Shown here in pieces: positions 38,395 through 48,627 of a DNA stretch of 64,000 nucleotides; positions within the stretch are counted from its first letter, which is position 1, and the number at the start of each line of letters is the position of its first letter. Location: the NCBI GenBank assembly GCA_965235655.1, contig CBDDYU010000001.1, positions 186,001 to 250,000 of the forward strand. The letters are read 5' to 3'. This DNA is from CBDDYU01 sp965235655. Lineage in GTDB: Bacteria > Pseudomonadota > Alphaproteobacteria > Pelagibacterales > Pelagibacteraceae. The notes beneath the pieces were generated by a model. That model made no database searches, was not told the origin of the DNA, and worked only from the letters and a program-made list of their open reading frames with translations. The position numbers and the translations under genes are program-made.

Positions 38395-40341
38395 GCAACA
38401 TCTTTTTTAGAAGTATCTTCGTTTTGTTTTTCATGAAAGTTGCTTCTTTTTTTAAAAAACTTTTTTTTAAAAAATTTCTTTTTTTTATAAAACTTTTTAT
38501 TCTTGTTATCTTCAGAGCTATTTTCTGTGCCTGAATCTACAGAAATATTTTCTTGAATGATTAATTCCTCAATATAATTAACTGTTTCTATTTCTTTATT
38601 TTTATTATCTTTAAATGATATTTTATATTCGTAAGATAAAAGATCTTCATTTTTTTCAAATTTAATTTTAAATTTATACTTTTTTTCAAAATAATTAATT
38701 TCTTCTTTTTGATAAGTTTCTAAGTAATCAATAATTTTTTTTGATAATTCTACTTTTACGATTTTAATTCTTGATAAAGTAAATATTTTTTCTTCTATAA
38801 TTTTTAATATTTTTTGTGAAAAAGAATCAATGGATAAAATTGTTTTCCATTGAATAGAGCTTTCTCTTAGTCTTTGTCTTGTCATTTCAAGTAATCCAAA
38901 GTTACTTATTTTACCTACTTGAACTCTAGCTTTATCATGTCGTAAGAGCTTCTTTTAATTTTTTCTCTACAAGTCTTCTGTTGGAATAGTTTTCCATATC
39001 AATAAAATCGATAACAATTAATCCTGCCAAATCTCTTAGTTTTGCCTGCCTTGCTATTTCTTGGGCCGCTTCAACATTAGTTGCTAAAGCAGTTTTTTCG
39101 ATATTTCTTTCTTTAGTAGATTTTCCAGAATTAATATCAATTGAAACTAATGCCTCTGTAGGGTTAATTATTAAATATCCACCCGATTTTAAATTTATTC
39201 TTGGTTCAAAAATTTCATTTAAATATTTTTCAATTCCTTTTGAATGGAATAGAGGAACTTTTCCTTTGTATTTTTTTATTTTTTTAACTTGTTCTTTAGC
39301 AATTATTTCTGCATATTTTTTAGCTTTTTCATAACCATCAGCGCCATCAATAATAACTTCTTTTACTTCGCTACTAAAAAAATCTCTAATACTTCGATAA
39401 ATTACATCTCCCTCTTCATGAATTAGGCTAGGAGCATTTGAACTAAGTGTTTTTTGTTTAATCTCCTCCCAAATTTGAATTAATACATCTAAGTCGTTTT
39501 TAATTTCATTTTGAGTTTTTTTTGCACCTGCGGTTCTTACTATTAATCCCATAGTATCAGGAATATTAAGTTCATTAATTATCCCACGCACATGTTTTCT
39601 ATCTTGAGAGTTAAATATTTTTCTGGAAATCCCACCGCCCTTAGCAGTGTTAGGCATCAAGACAATATATTTTCCGGCTAAAGATAAAAAAGTTGTAAGC
39701 GCTGCTCCTTTTTTTCCTCTTTCTTCTTTAACAATTTGAATCAAAATAACTTGACCTGGTTTTATTACTTCTTGAATTCTATATCTTTTAAATTTTCTTC
39801 TTGATCGAATATCGTTTATTTTTTTTTCATATTCAGAATTTTCAGAGTTATTATCTGGTAGTTTCATATTCATTTTCATCCTCTGTTTTTTGAACATCAT
39901 TCAACAACTTCCTCATGATGAGAATCTAATTCTTCATTAGTTGCTTCTACTTCTTTTTCATCCTCTTCATCACTTGGATTTTCAAAGTTTTCATGATTTT
40001 CAACTTGTGATATCAACATTTAGATCTTTAGTTTCTTCAACAAGTTGTTTTCTTATTTCTTCTTCTTCTTTTAGAATTGACTCTTTATCTGCAATAGGGA
40101 TTTGATAATATTGAGTTTGTATGTCGTTAAAAGCCAAGAAGCCATGACGTTCGTTTCCAAAGTCTACAAAAGCAGCTTGTAATGATGGTTCTATTCTACT
40201 TATTTTACCTAAGTATATATTGCCCTTAAGTTGTTTTTTTTGTTCATTTTCATATTCATATGCTTCAACACCATTGTCAGATTTGATAGCGATACGAGTT
40301 TGCTTCTCTTGAGAAGCATCAATAAGAATCTCTTTTTCCAT
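38391..40341 (-). CDS. rne: ribonuclease E/G family endoribonuclease (several frame breaks)
   Basis: The start MEKEILIDASQEKQTRIAI and the S1-domain part GNIYLGKISRIEPSLQAAFVDFGNERHGF are typical of RNase E. An acidic insertion near 39900-40000 is usual in alphaproteobacteria. The catalytic part holds GGYLIINPTEALVSIDINSG and GLIVIDFIDMENYSNRRLVE. Breaks occur near 39998, 39895, 39870 and 38932; after the last, RHDKARVQVGKISNFGLLEM is restored. The protein would be about 648 residues with a short lysine-rich tail instead of the long degradosome scaffold. The zinc-link CPxCxG segment expected after MTRQRLR is absent. Confidence 0.88.
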
Positions 40342-40494
40342 TTGTTTAATATCCAGTTAGTTATTTTTGATGTAATTTTCATAAAAAGTTTTAAAGCTTA
40401 ATAAACAATACTATTTCAATAACATTCTTAATGAAAGTGTTAAAATGCAATTGGAGCAAAATATCAAAAAAAAGACAATTTTTTATGGATAAAT
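40342..40494. other. 153-base intergenic region between divergent rne and mrcA
   Basis: This is the largest clear intergenic gap in the window. It must hold the promoters of rne (leftward) and mrcA (rightward). I see no gene, hairpin of note or recognisable riboswitch. An N-acetylmuramoyl-L-alanine amidase gene often lies here in alphaproteobacteria; none remains. Confidence 0.6.
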
Positions 40495-42858
40495 ATGAAT
40501 ATGTTTAGAAGCCTAAAGTCTTTTGTAATCATTATATTTTCACTAAGTTTTTTATCCTTTTTTTCTGTATTATTAATTTTATGGTTTTTTGCATTAGACC
40601 TGCCAAATTACAGATTTTTAGAAAATTATAAGCCACCCGTATCTACAAAAGTTTATAGCGCAAGTGGTAATTTAATAGCTAATTTTTCTACTGAAAATAG
40701 AACCTTTGTATCAATCGATAGTATTCCCAAGAATGTAATTAATGCCTTTTTGTCAGCTGAAGATAAAAATTTTTTTGCTCATCCTGGTATTGATGCCAAA
40801 GGCATAACTAGAGCTGTATTTAAAAATATTAAAAACTTTATTTTAAACCAAAGGCTCGAAGGTGCGTCTACTATCACTCAGCAAGTGGCAAAAAATTTTT
40901 TATTAACTTCTGATATTTCATTTTCAAGAAAGATTAAAGAAGCAATTTTAGCTTTTCGAATTGAAAAACATTTAACAAAAAAAAGAATTTTAGAACTTTA
41001 TTTAAATGAAATATATCTAGGAGAAAGATCTTATGGTGTAGCTGCTGCTAGTATGACCTATTTTGACAAGCCTCTCCAAGAATTATCGATTGCTGAATCT
41101 GCATTATTGGCAACTTTGCCAAAAGCTCCCAGTACATACAATCCCTACCGAAACTTTTCCTCAACTTTAAAAAGAAAAAATTGGGTTTTGGAACGAATGT
41201 TAGAAAATAATTTTATAGATAAAGATCTATATAGTTTTGAAGTAAATAGAAAAATAGTTTTAAAAAAAAAATTAATTAATTTAAAAAAAGAAAACTCTTT
41301 TTATACAGAAGAGGTTAGAAGAAAATTATTTTCTCTTTATGGAAATGATGTTTTATACAAAAATGGGCTATATGTTAAAACTTCCCTCGATGAACAATTG
41401 CAAAAAATAGCCTCTGACGCATTAAGAAAAGGGTTGGAGCAATACGATAGAAGGCATGGCTGGAGGGGTCCATTAATAAATATTGAAAACAAAAATAATT
41501 GGAAAAAATATTTAGAAAAAATACAATTAGATAATTTTAATAACTGGGATTTAGCAATCGTAAATGAGGTTGATAAAAATTATGCATCAATCACAACTCA
41601 AAGCGATGTTGTTGGAAAAATTTTTCTTAAGAATATAGCTTGGGCAAGGTCTTATATTTCAGCGGACTCGCTTGGTCCTAAGATAGATGATGTAAATTTA
41701 GTTCTTAAAAAAAACGATATTATCTATGTTAATTATAACGATTCATCAAAATCCTGGGAATTAAAACAAATACCAAAAGTTAATGGATCCGTTATAGTTT
41801 TAAACCCTTGGAATGGAAATATTTATAGTAATGTTGGAGGATATAGTTTTGATTTAAGTAAATTTAATAGAACTAATCAGGCCAATAGACAGCCTGGATC
41901 GGCGTTTAAACCATTTGTATATGCCCTGGCATTAGAAAATAAATTTAAACCAACTACAATTTTACTAGACGCTCCATTTGTTAGCAAAAATCGAGGGGAA
42001 GAGACAAAGTGGAAGCCAAACAATTACGGAAATAAATTTTATGGATTAAATACTTTGCGTAATGGAGTAGAGCAATCTCGAAATTTAATGACAGTTCGTC
42101 TTGCACAATTAATAGGGAATAAGAAAATTTTAGATTTTTCTGAAAATTTAAATATTTATAAAAAACCATCAAATATTCTATCATTTTCACTAGGGTCAGA
42201 TGAAACTACCTTATTAAAATTAACAGCAGCTTATTCGATATTTCCAAATGGTGGATTTATAGTCGATCCGACAATGATTGATTTTATACAAAATCAAGAT
42301 GGAAAAACTATTTATAAAAAAAAATCATATGATTGTACAGATTGTAATAAAATCTCAAGTGAAACTATTCAGTTACCAAAAATTGATAGTAAAAATAAAA
42401 AAATAATTTCTGAAGAAACTGCTTTTCAAATTTCGTCAATTTTAGAGGGAGTTGTTGAAAGAGGTACTGGAAAAAAATTAAAAAATTTAAATATTCGTCT
42501 TGCAGGCAAAACCGGAACAACAAATAATAATTTCGACGCCTGGTTTGTTGGATTTAATCCTAAATTAGCAATAGGTGTATATGTTGGATTTGATGAGCCG
42601 CAAACTTTAGGTAAATACGAAACAGGAGCCAGGGCTGCTTTACCCATATTTCAAGATATAGTTGAAAATTTACCAGATAAATATAATGCCTCTTTTTTTA
42701 AAATACCAGAAACTATCAATTTTTTTTATGCTGATATAAATACAGGATCGTTAAATTTGGATAAAAAAAATAATAATGTTTTAGAAAGTTTTAAATATGA
42801 TTATATACCTAATAAATATATTTATAATAATAATATTAAAATCTCTACTATATATTAA
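40495..42858 (+). CDS. mrcA: class A penicillin-binding protein 1A
   Basis: The 787-residue bifunctional enzyme polymerises and cross-links peptidoglycan. A single N-terminal membrane anchor (residues 12-38) precedes the GT51 glycosyltransferase domain, with EDKNFFAHPGID, GASTITQQVAKNFLL and KEAILAFRIEKHLTKKRILELYLNEIYLG. The transpeptidase domain has the SxxK motif in GSAFKPFVYALAL, SRN (SxN) and KTGTTNNNFDAWFVGF (KTG). An OB-like insert lies at about 300-430. The prfB ATG follows without a gap, a conserved pair in alphaproteobacteria. Confidence 0.96.
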   Translation: MNMFRSLKSFVIIIFSLSFLSFFSVLLILWFFALDLPNYRFLENYKPPVSTKVYSASGNLIANFSTENRTFVSIDSIPKNVINAFLSAEDKNFFAHPGIDAKGITRAVFKNIKNFILNQRLEGASTITQQVAKNFLLTSDISFSRKIKEAILAFRIEKHLTKKRILELYLNEIYLGERSYGVAAASMTYFDKPLQELSIAESALLATLPKAPSTYNPYRNFSSTLKRKNWVLERMLENNFIDKDLYSFEVNRKIVLKKKLINLKKENSFYTEEVRRKLFSLYGNDVLYKNGLYVKTSLDEQLQKIASDALRKGLEQYDRRHGWRGPLINIENKNNWKKYLEKIQLDNFNNWDLAIVNEVDKNYASITTQSDVVGKIFLKNIAWARSYISADSLGPKIDDVNLVLKKNDIIYVNYNDSSKSWELKQIPKVNGSVIVLNPWNGNIYSNVGGYSFDLSKFNRTNQANRQPGSAFKPFVYALALENKFKPTTILLDAPFVSKNRGEETKWKPNNYGNKFYGLNTLRNGVEQSRNLMTVRLAQLIGNKKILDFSENLNIYKKPSNILSFSLGSDETTLLKLTAAYSIFPNGGFIVDPTMIDFIQNQDGKTIYKKKSYDCTDCNKISSETIQLPKIDSKNKKIISEETAFQISSILEGVVERGTGKKLKNLNIRLAGKTGTTNNNFDAWFVGFNPKLAIGVYVGFDEPQTLGKYETGARAALPIFQDIVENLPDKYNASFFKIPETINFFYADINTGSLNLDKKNNNVLESFKYDYIPNKYIYNNNIKISTIY

Positions 42859-43951
42859 ATGTTTGAACAAAAAAAAATTATAGAAAATTTAGAAAAATCA
42901 ATTTCTAATATATGGAGTTATCTTTGACAAGATTCAGTCAAAGGAAAAATTACAAGAACTTGAAAAAAAAATAAACTTACCCGAATTTTGGAATGATAAT
43001 AAAAATGCTCAAATCATTCTTAAGGAAAAAAATTTTCTAGAAAAAATAATAGAAGACACAAAATCATACAATACCGAACTGCAAGATATAAAAGAACTAA
43101 TCACTCTTTCAGAGAAAGATTCTGATAGTAAGTTTATTTCTGAAATTGAAAGTAACTTAGTTTCATTAGAAAAAAAAATAAAACAAATAGAGTTATTTTG
43201 TTTCTTGTCTGGAAAAAATGATGAGCGTGATGTTTATTTAGAAATACATGCTGGCGCCGGTGGAACAGAAAGTCAGGATTGGGCAGAAATGTTAAGAAGA
43301 ATGTATATTAGATGGGCAGAAAAAAAATCTTATAATTATTCACTTATAAGCGAAACAAAGGGCGAGGAGGCTGGTTTTAAATCTTCAACCATAAGAATAA
43401 ATGGAAAATATTGTTATGGATTTTTGAAATACGAGTCTGGTGTACATAGACTGGTTCGTATTTCTCCATTTGACTCAAACAAAAGAAGACATACAAGTTT
43501 TTCCAGTGTTTGGGTCTACCCAGTCGTTGATGAAAATATTGATATAGAAATTAATGATAAAGATTTAAGGATTGATACTTATAGGTCTAGTGGAGCTGGT
43601 GGGCAGCATGTTAATACGACGGATAGCGCAGTTAGAATAACCCACATACCATCCAATATAGTGGTTCAATGTCAAAATGAAAGATCTCAACATAAAAACA
43701 AAGAAACAGCTATGAATATGCTAAAAGCTAGATTGCACGAATTAGAAATTAAAAAAAAAGAAGAAGAGAATAAAACTATAGAGTCAAATAAAACTGATAT
43801 TGGATGGGGTCATCAAATAAGATCATATGTACTTCAGCCATATCAATTGGTAAAAGATAATAGAACTGGATATGAAAGATCCGATCCAGAAAAAATACTT
43901 GATGGTGACATAGACTCATTCTTGGAAAGTGCGTTATATAAATTAAAATAA
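42859..43951 (+). CDS. prfB: peptide chain release factor 2 with programmed +1 frameshift
   Basis: RF2 reads UGA and UAA stops. Translation from ATG 42859 gives 22 codons ending SYL and then meets an in-frame TGA at 42925-42927 in the context TATCTTTGAC. A +1 shift on CTT continues as DKIQSKEKLQELEKK through the whole RF2 protein, about 363 residues. The GGQ loop is in SSGAGGQHVNTTDSA and the RF2-specific SPF tripeptide in RISPFDS. This is the classical autoregulatory frameshift, not a sequence error: low RF2 favours the shift. It directly follows mrcA. Confidence 0.96.
42914..42927 (+). promoter_or_regulatory. prfB programmed +1 ribosomal frameshift site
   Basis: The internal Shine-Dalgarno-like GGAG (42914-42917) stands four bases before the slippery CTT (42922-42924), followed by the TGA stop and a C. 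In E. coli the element is AGGGGG, three bases, CTTTGAC. All parts are conserved here with a slightly weaker stimulator. Confidence 0.93.
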
Positions 43952-43952
43952 A

Positions 43953-46229
43953 ATGAATACATTTATTAAATTTTTTTCAGTTATTTTTGTAATATTTTTT
44001 TTATTATTTCTTGTATTAATAAATGGAATAAGCACTTCTTATTTTAATTCAACAATTCAAAAAAAAATTAGTGAAAAGTTTCCACTTTCTAAACTACAAT
44101 TCGATACAATCACTGCATCACTAGAATTAAAAAATTTAGATATTAAACTAAAAATTAATAACCCTAATTTATCTTATAATAAAAAAATAATTAATATTAA
44201 AAAAATCGAGGTTACGACAAGCTTGTTGTCAATTATTCAAAAAGAAAATAAGTTAAAAAAAGTATATTTAGATTTAAATCGAACACAAATAAATGATTTT
44301 TTACCAATCATAGAAACATTTAAGATAGATAATTTATTAGATTATTTGAAAAAAGTTAAATCAGGTGAAGTAGAGGGAGTTTTTTCCATAAACTTAGATA
44401 ACTTTGATGATATATCTGCCGGAGGTTTGATAAAAAATTTAGGTTTTGAAATTAATAATAAATTACCCTTATTCAGTTCAATTAACGCAAATTTTAATTT
44501 TAAAAAATCTAAATTAGATATTAACATCAATAAAGGTACTTTTGACGAATTAAAGATTAAGGATAGTATTTTTGAAATAGATATCAAAGATTCGCTAACA
44601 AAAATTTTTAAAACAAGAATTTTAGTAGATGGTCAAATTAATAATATTCTAAAACTAAATGAAAAAAATAATATTTATAAAATTCAACTGCCAAAAGGAC
44701 TGGATAATTTAAACGGAAGAATAGAAGCAGACATACTTATAGATGGAGCTTTAAATAAAGATTTTTCTTTAAAAAACTACAACAGCAATAGTCAGATTAA
44801 ATTACTAAATGGTAGCGCCGAATATACAATTTTAAATAAAGATTCAAAAAAAAATCATATTTTTAAACTATCAGATTTAGCTGTCAAAGCTGCTTTGATA
44901 GATAAAAAAATTACAATTGATGGTTCTGTATTATTTGAAAAAAACATTTTTAGCTTTGGTTTTAATCAAAATTTAGACTCAGATAAATTTGAGAGCAATA
45001 TTCAAGGAAAAGTAGATACAAAGGTTTTGAATAATATAATTCAAAATAAATTTATTTCAGGACTAGTTGGTTTAAAAGTTAATTTTATAAAAAATAAAAA
45101 TTTATTAATTGATGTAAATTTAAATTTAGATCAAGCGGAATTTAAAATTGATACGATCAATTATAAAAAAAATAAAGAAATAGCTTCTCAGTTAAAATTT
45201 AAAATTACACCAGAAACAAACTTTTATTTAATAACTGACTTTAATTATTCTGCCAATCAAGATTCAATTTATTTTGATGATCTAAATTTAAATAAAGATT
45301 TTTATGTTAATGATTTAAGAATACTAAAAATAAATACTAAAGATAACAATTTTTCAATCACCAAACAAAAAAAACAGTTTTTAATTAGTGGAGAAAAAAT
45401 TAACTTAACAAACTATATTAAATCTTTAACTTCTAGAGATACGAAAAGATCACTTTATTCTAAAAATTTTAATTCTGAATTTAATGTGAATTTTAAGCAA
45501 GTTATTATTGCTGATGACTTTCTAAAAGATGTAAAAATGTCTGCAAAGTTACAAGGAGGAAAAATAATAAATTTAAATGGCTTTGGTGCATTCTCAAACA
45601 CAGAAACAGCTCAGGTTCAAATCAAAAAAAATAATAATAATAATTTAGAAACAATTTTAACTTCTGACAAATCTAAGCCTTTTTTAATTGGTTTAAATTT
45701 TGCTAAAGATTTTTCGAATGGGAAATTAAATTTTGTAAGTGAAAAATTTAATGACGATAAATCTTATTCAAAGATAACTTTATCTAAATATTATGTAAAA
45801 AAAATGCCAATATTAGCAAATTTACTATCCTTGACATCTTTCACTGGAATTATTGATACTCTCGAAGGTAAGGGTGTTTTTTTTGATAAATCTTACCTCG
45901 AGTTTGAAGTTATTAATAAACAATTGGAAATTAAAGAAGCGTACGGCACTGGAGATTCGCTTGGTTATACTTTGGAAGGTGTCATAAATCCTGATGGCTT
46001 TGTAAGTTTAAGTGGAAATTTAGTGCCCGCATACATGCTTAACAATATTATTAGGCAAATTCCGTTAGTTGGAAAAGTTTTAACTGGCAAAAAGGGCGAT
46101 GGAATTTTTGGAGCAAGTTTTAAAATTAAAGGTCAGCCAGATTCATTAAAAACTACTGTAAATCCAATCAGAACTTTAACACCTAGATTTATCCAAAGAT
46201 TTATTGATATTTTTAGAAGTCCTAATTAA
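43953..46229 (+). CDS. AsmA/DUF3971-like inner-membrane-anchored envelope protein
   Basis: The 758-residue protein has one N-terminal membrane helix (about residues 5-27) and a very long periplasmic part of alternating beta-rich segments. It ends in an AsmA-like C-terminal domain (YGTGDSLGYTLEGVINPDGF, LNNIIRQIPLVGKVLTGKKGDGIFG, FKIKGQPD). Proteins of this AsmA/YhdP/TamB superfamily form bridge-like lipid transport paths between membranes; which member this is cannot be decided. It follows prfB by one base and overlaps the tyrS stop by 8 bases. Confidence 0.82.
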   Translation: MNTFIKFFSVIFVIFFLLFLVLINGISTSYFNSTIQKKISEKFPLSKLQFDTITASLELKNLDIKLKINNPNLSYNKKIINIKKIEVTTSLLSIIQKENKLKKVYLDLNRTQINDFLPIIETFKIDNLLDYLKKVKSGEVEGVFSINLDNFDDISAGGLIKNLGFEINNKLPLFSSINANFNFKKSKLDININKGTFDELKIKDSIFEIDIKDSLTKIFKTRILVDGQINNILKLNEKNNIYKIQLPKGLDNLNGRIEADILIDGALNKDFSLKNYNSNSQIKLLNGSAEYTILNKDSKKNHIFKLSDLAVKAALIDKKITIDGSVLFEKNIFSFGFNQNLDSDKFESNIQGKVDTKVLNNIIQNKFISGLVGLKVNFIKNKNLLIDVNLNLDQAEFKIDTINYKKNKEIASQLKFKITPETNFYLITDFNYSANQDSIYFDDLNLNKDFYVNDLRILKINTKDNNFSITKQKKQFLISGEKINLTNYIKSLTSRDTKRSLYSKNFNSEFNVNFKQVIIADDFLKDVKMSAKLQGGKIINLNGFGAFSNTETAQVQIKKNNNNNLETILTSDKSKPFLIGLNFAKDFSNGKLNFVSEKFNDDKSYSKITLSKYYVKKMPILANLLSLTSFTGIIDTLEGKGVFFDKSYLEFEVINKQLEIKEAYGTGDSLGYTLEGVINPDGFVSLSGNLVPAYMLNNIIRQIPLVGKVLTGKKGDGIFGASFKIKGQPDSLKTTVNPIRTLTPRFIQRFIDIFRSPN

Positions 46230-47460
46230 TTTTTAAGACAAAATGTTTTTTTTTTCCAAATGAAATTTTAATTTCATTATTAATAATATCATGTGAATTA
46301 ATGATTTTATTTTCATTATTTTCTATGATGTTATTTATTCTATAAGCGTTATTGCTTAGATTTCTTTTAAAATCGCCTCCTGAAGAGGCAAAATTAATTT
46401 CCAATAAAATCTGTTTAAAATTCAATCCATCTTCAATTTCAGTTTTGCTTACTTTTTTAGTTGGAAGTTCACCGCCAGTTGATTTGTTCACAAATGTCTG
46501 ATGAGATGTTGCTTCTGCTTTTGTAGCAGCTGTTGCTCCATGTAGAAGCTTGGTGGCTTCATTAGCTAATTTAATTTTTGCCTTGTTTATTTCATCTCCA
46601 CTTAAATTTTTATAAGATTCAATTTCTTTCTCACTTAATTCGGTAAATAATTGCAAATATCTGATTACATCTCTATCATCAGTATTTCGCCAAAACTGCC
46701 AATAATCAAAACTACTTAATTTTTTTTCATCAAGCCATACCGCTCCCTTTTCTGTTTTGCCCATTTTAGTACCTTGAGATGTGGTAATGAGAGGAGTTGT
46801 TAAGCCTATAGCTTCTTCTTGAACCTCGCGCCTAACCAACTCAACACCATTAACTATATTTCCCCACTGATCGGAACCTCCAATTTGCAAACAGCAATTA
46901 TTTTTTTTGAATAAATGTAAATAATCATAAGCTTGAAGAATCATATAATTAAATTCTAAAAAACTTAGAGATTGCTCTCTATCTAATCTCAATTTAACAC
47001 TGTCAAATGATAACATTTTATTAATAGTAAAATGTTTTCCGTAATCACGTAAAAAATTAATATAATTTAATTGCGAAAGCCATTTCTTATTATTAACATA
47101 AACAACCTTATTCTTTCCTTTATGATCAAGAAATTTTGAAAATACTTTTTTAATAGATTTTATATTATTATTAATCTCTTTTTCGGATAAAATTTTTCTA
47201 GACTCTTCTTTGCCAGATGGATCGCCAACTAAAGTTGTACCACCACCAAGTAAAACAATAGGTGTGTGCCCATGTTTCTGAAATAGGCGTAAACACATTA
47301 TTTGAATTAAGCTACCAACGTGCAAACTAGGCGCTGTGCAATCAAAGCCAATATAAAAAGCTATTTTTTTACTTGAAAGTAATTTTTCTAAGTATTTTTC
47401 ATTTGTACATTGAAAAAAATAACCGCGGTTTTTAAATTCTGTTAAAATATTAGTATTCAT
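46222..47460 (-). CDS. tyrS: tyrosyl-tRNA synthetase
   Basis: This class I synthetase is 412 residues. It shows YIGFDCTAPSLHVGSLIQ (HIGH-equivalent HVGS), the tyrosine site MILQAYDYLHL with QIGGSDQWGNIVNG, and the KMSKS loop as GTKMGKTEKGAVWLD. The C-terminus (about 345-412) is an S4-like RNA-binding domain ending FGKKKHFVLKI. It is divergent from anmK by 61 bases, and tyrS next to anmK is a common pair. Confidence 0.96.
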   Translation of the reverse strand: MNTNILTEFKNRGYFFQCTNEKYLEKLLSSKKIAFYIGFDCTAPSLHVGSLIQIMCLRLFQKHGHTPIVLLGGGTTLVGDPSGKEESRKILSEKEINNNIKSIKKVFSKFLDHKGKNKVVYVNNKKWLSQLNYINFLRDYGKHFTINKMLSFDSVKLRLDREQSLSFLEFNYMILQAYDYLHLFKKNNCCLQIGGSDQWGNIVNGVELVRREVQEEAIGLTTPLITTSQGTKMGKTEKGAVWLDEKKLSSFDYWQFWRNTDDRDVIRYLQLFTELSEKEIESYKNLSGDEINKAKIKLANEATKLLHGATAATKAEATSHQTFVNKSTGGELPTKKVSKTEIEDGLNFKQILLEINFASSGGDFKRNLSNNAYRINNIIENNENKIINSHDIINNEIKISFGKKKHFVLKIN

Positions 47461-47521
47461 TTTGAAATGCAGATAATAAATAAATTAATATACATTATTA
47501 AACAATTGTAAAATATCAAAT

Positions 47522-48625
47522 ATGTCTATTAAATTTAATGCAATTGGCCTGATGAGCGGAACATCATTTGATGGAATTGACGTTTCTATTATTAGTACAG
47601 ATGGTGTAAATGTTTATAAAATATATCAAGAATTTTATTTTCCTTTTAATAAAAATTTTCAAATTAAATTAAAAAAATTTAAAGAAAAAATAAATTTTTT
47701 GAATAATAAAAAAAACGTCAAGAGCAGCAAGGAATTTAAAGAATTAAGCCATGAATGTACAGCGTACCACATTAGCGCCGTTAAAAAAATTTTATTAACT
47801 TTTAAAAAAAAAATTGATGTTATTGGATTTCATGGAATAACTGTTTTACACAAACCACAAAAAAAATTTACATTGCAACTAGGCGAACCTCAGTTAATTA
47901 AAAAAAAATTTAATTGCAAAGTCGTCTTCAATTTTAGAGATAATGATTTGCTTAATGGAGGCGAGGGCGCTCCTTTAACGCCAGTATATCATCAGGCTCT
48001 ATGCAAAAAATTTAAAAGTGATAAGCCATTTTTTTTTATTAACATTGGTGGTATTTCAAATTTAACCTATATATTTAATAAAAAAATTCATGCCTTTGAT
48101 ATTGGTCCAGGTAATTGTCTTTTGGATTCTTGGATTGATTATTTTGATAGATATAGCAAAAATGATTTAAATGGCTCTATTTCAAAAAAAGGAAAAGTTA
48201 ATATTTCAATGGTCAATTCCTTTATTGATAAATTGGATTATTTAAAAAAAAAGAAAATTTCTTTTGATACATCGGACTTTTCTTTGTCTGAATTTAGAGG
48301 TCTTGATTTATTTGATGGGGCTGCCACCCTAGCTTTTCTTACGGGAAAAATTATTGCCAATGCTATTAATGAATTAAATTATAAAAATAAAGTTGCCGAT
48401 GTTTACATTGCTGGCGGTGGTAGAAAAAATTTATCTATTATTAAATCAATACAGGAGAATTGTGTACAAAAAATTAATTTAATTGATGCAAAAAATATTA
48501 ATGGTGATTTTATAGAATCGCAGGCTTTTGCTTACCTGGCTACTAGGTGTGTTAAAAACTTACCTATTACTTTCCCTTCCACAACCGGTGTAAAGAAAAA
48601 AATATCGGGTGGTATTATTTATTAA
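47522..48625 (+). CDS. anmK: anhydro-N-acetylmuramic acid kinase
   Basis: AnmK opens and phosphorylates 1,6-anhydro-MurNAc during cell-wall recycling. The 367-residue protein starts with the ATP-binding GLMSGTSFDGIDVSII, has VIGFHGITVLHKP, FNFRDNDLLNGGEGAPLTPVYH, FFINIGGISNLTY and AFDIGPGNCLLDSW. YIAGGGRKN and FIESQAFAYLATR come near the end. It is complete. No other recycling gene lies nearby. It ends two bases before the convergent hydrolase gene. Confidence 0.95.
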   Translation: MSIKFNAIGLMSGTSFDGIDVSIISTDGVNVYKIYQEFYFPFNKNFQIKLKKFKEKINFLNNKKNVKSSKEFKELSHECTAYHISAVKKILLTFKKKIDVIGFHGITVLHKPQKKFTLQLGEPQLIKKKFNCKVVFNFRDNDLLNGGEGAPLTPVYHQALCKKFKSDKPFFFINIGGISNLTYIFNKKIHAFDIGPGNCLLDSWIDYFDRYSKNDLNGSISKKGKVNISMVNSFIDKLDYLKKKKISFDTSDFSLSEFRGLDLFDGAATLAFLTGKIIANAINELNYKNKVADVYIAGGGRKNLSIIKSIQENCVQKINLIDAKNINGDFIESQAFAYLATRCVKNLPITFPSTTGVKKKISGGIIY

Positions 48626-48627
48626 GA

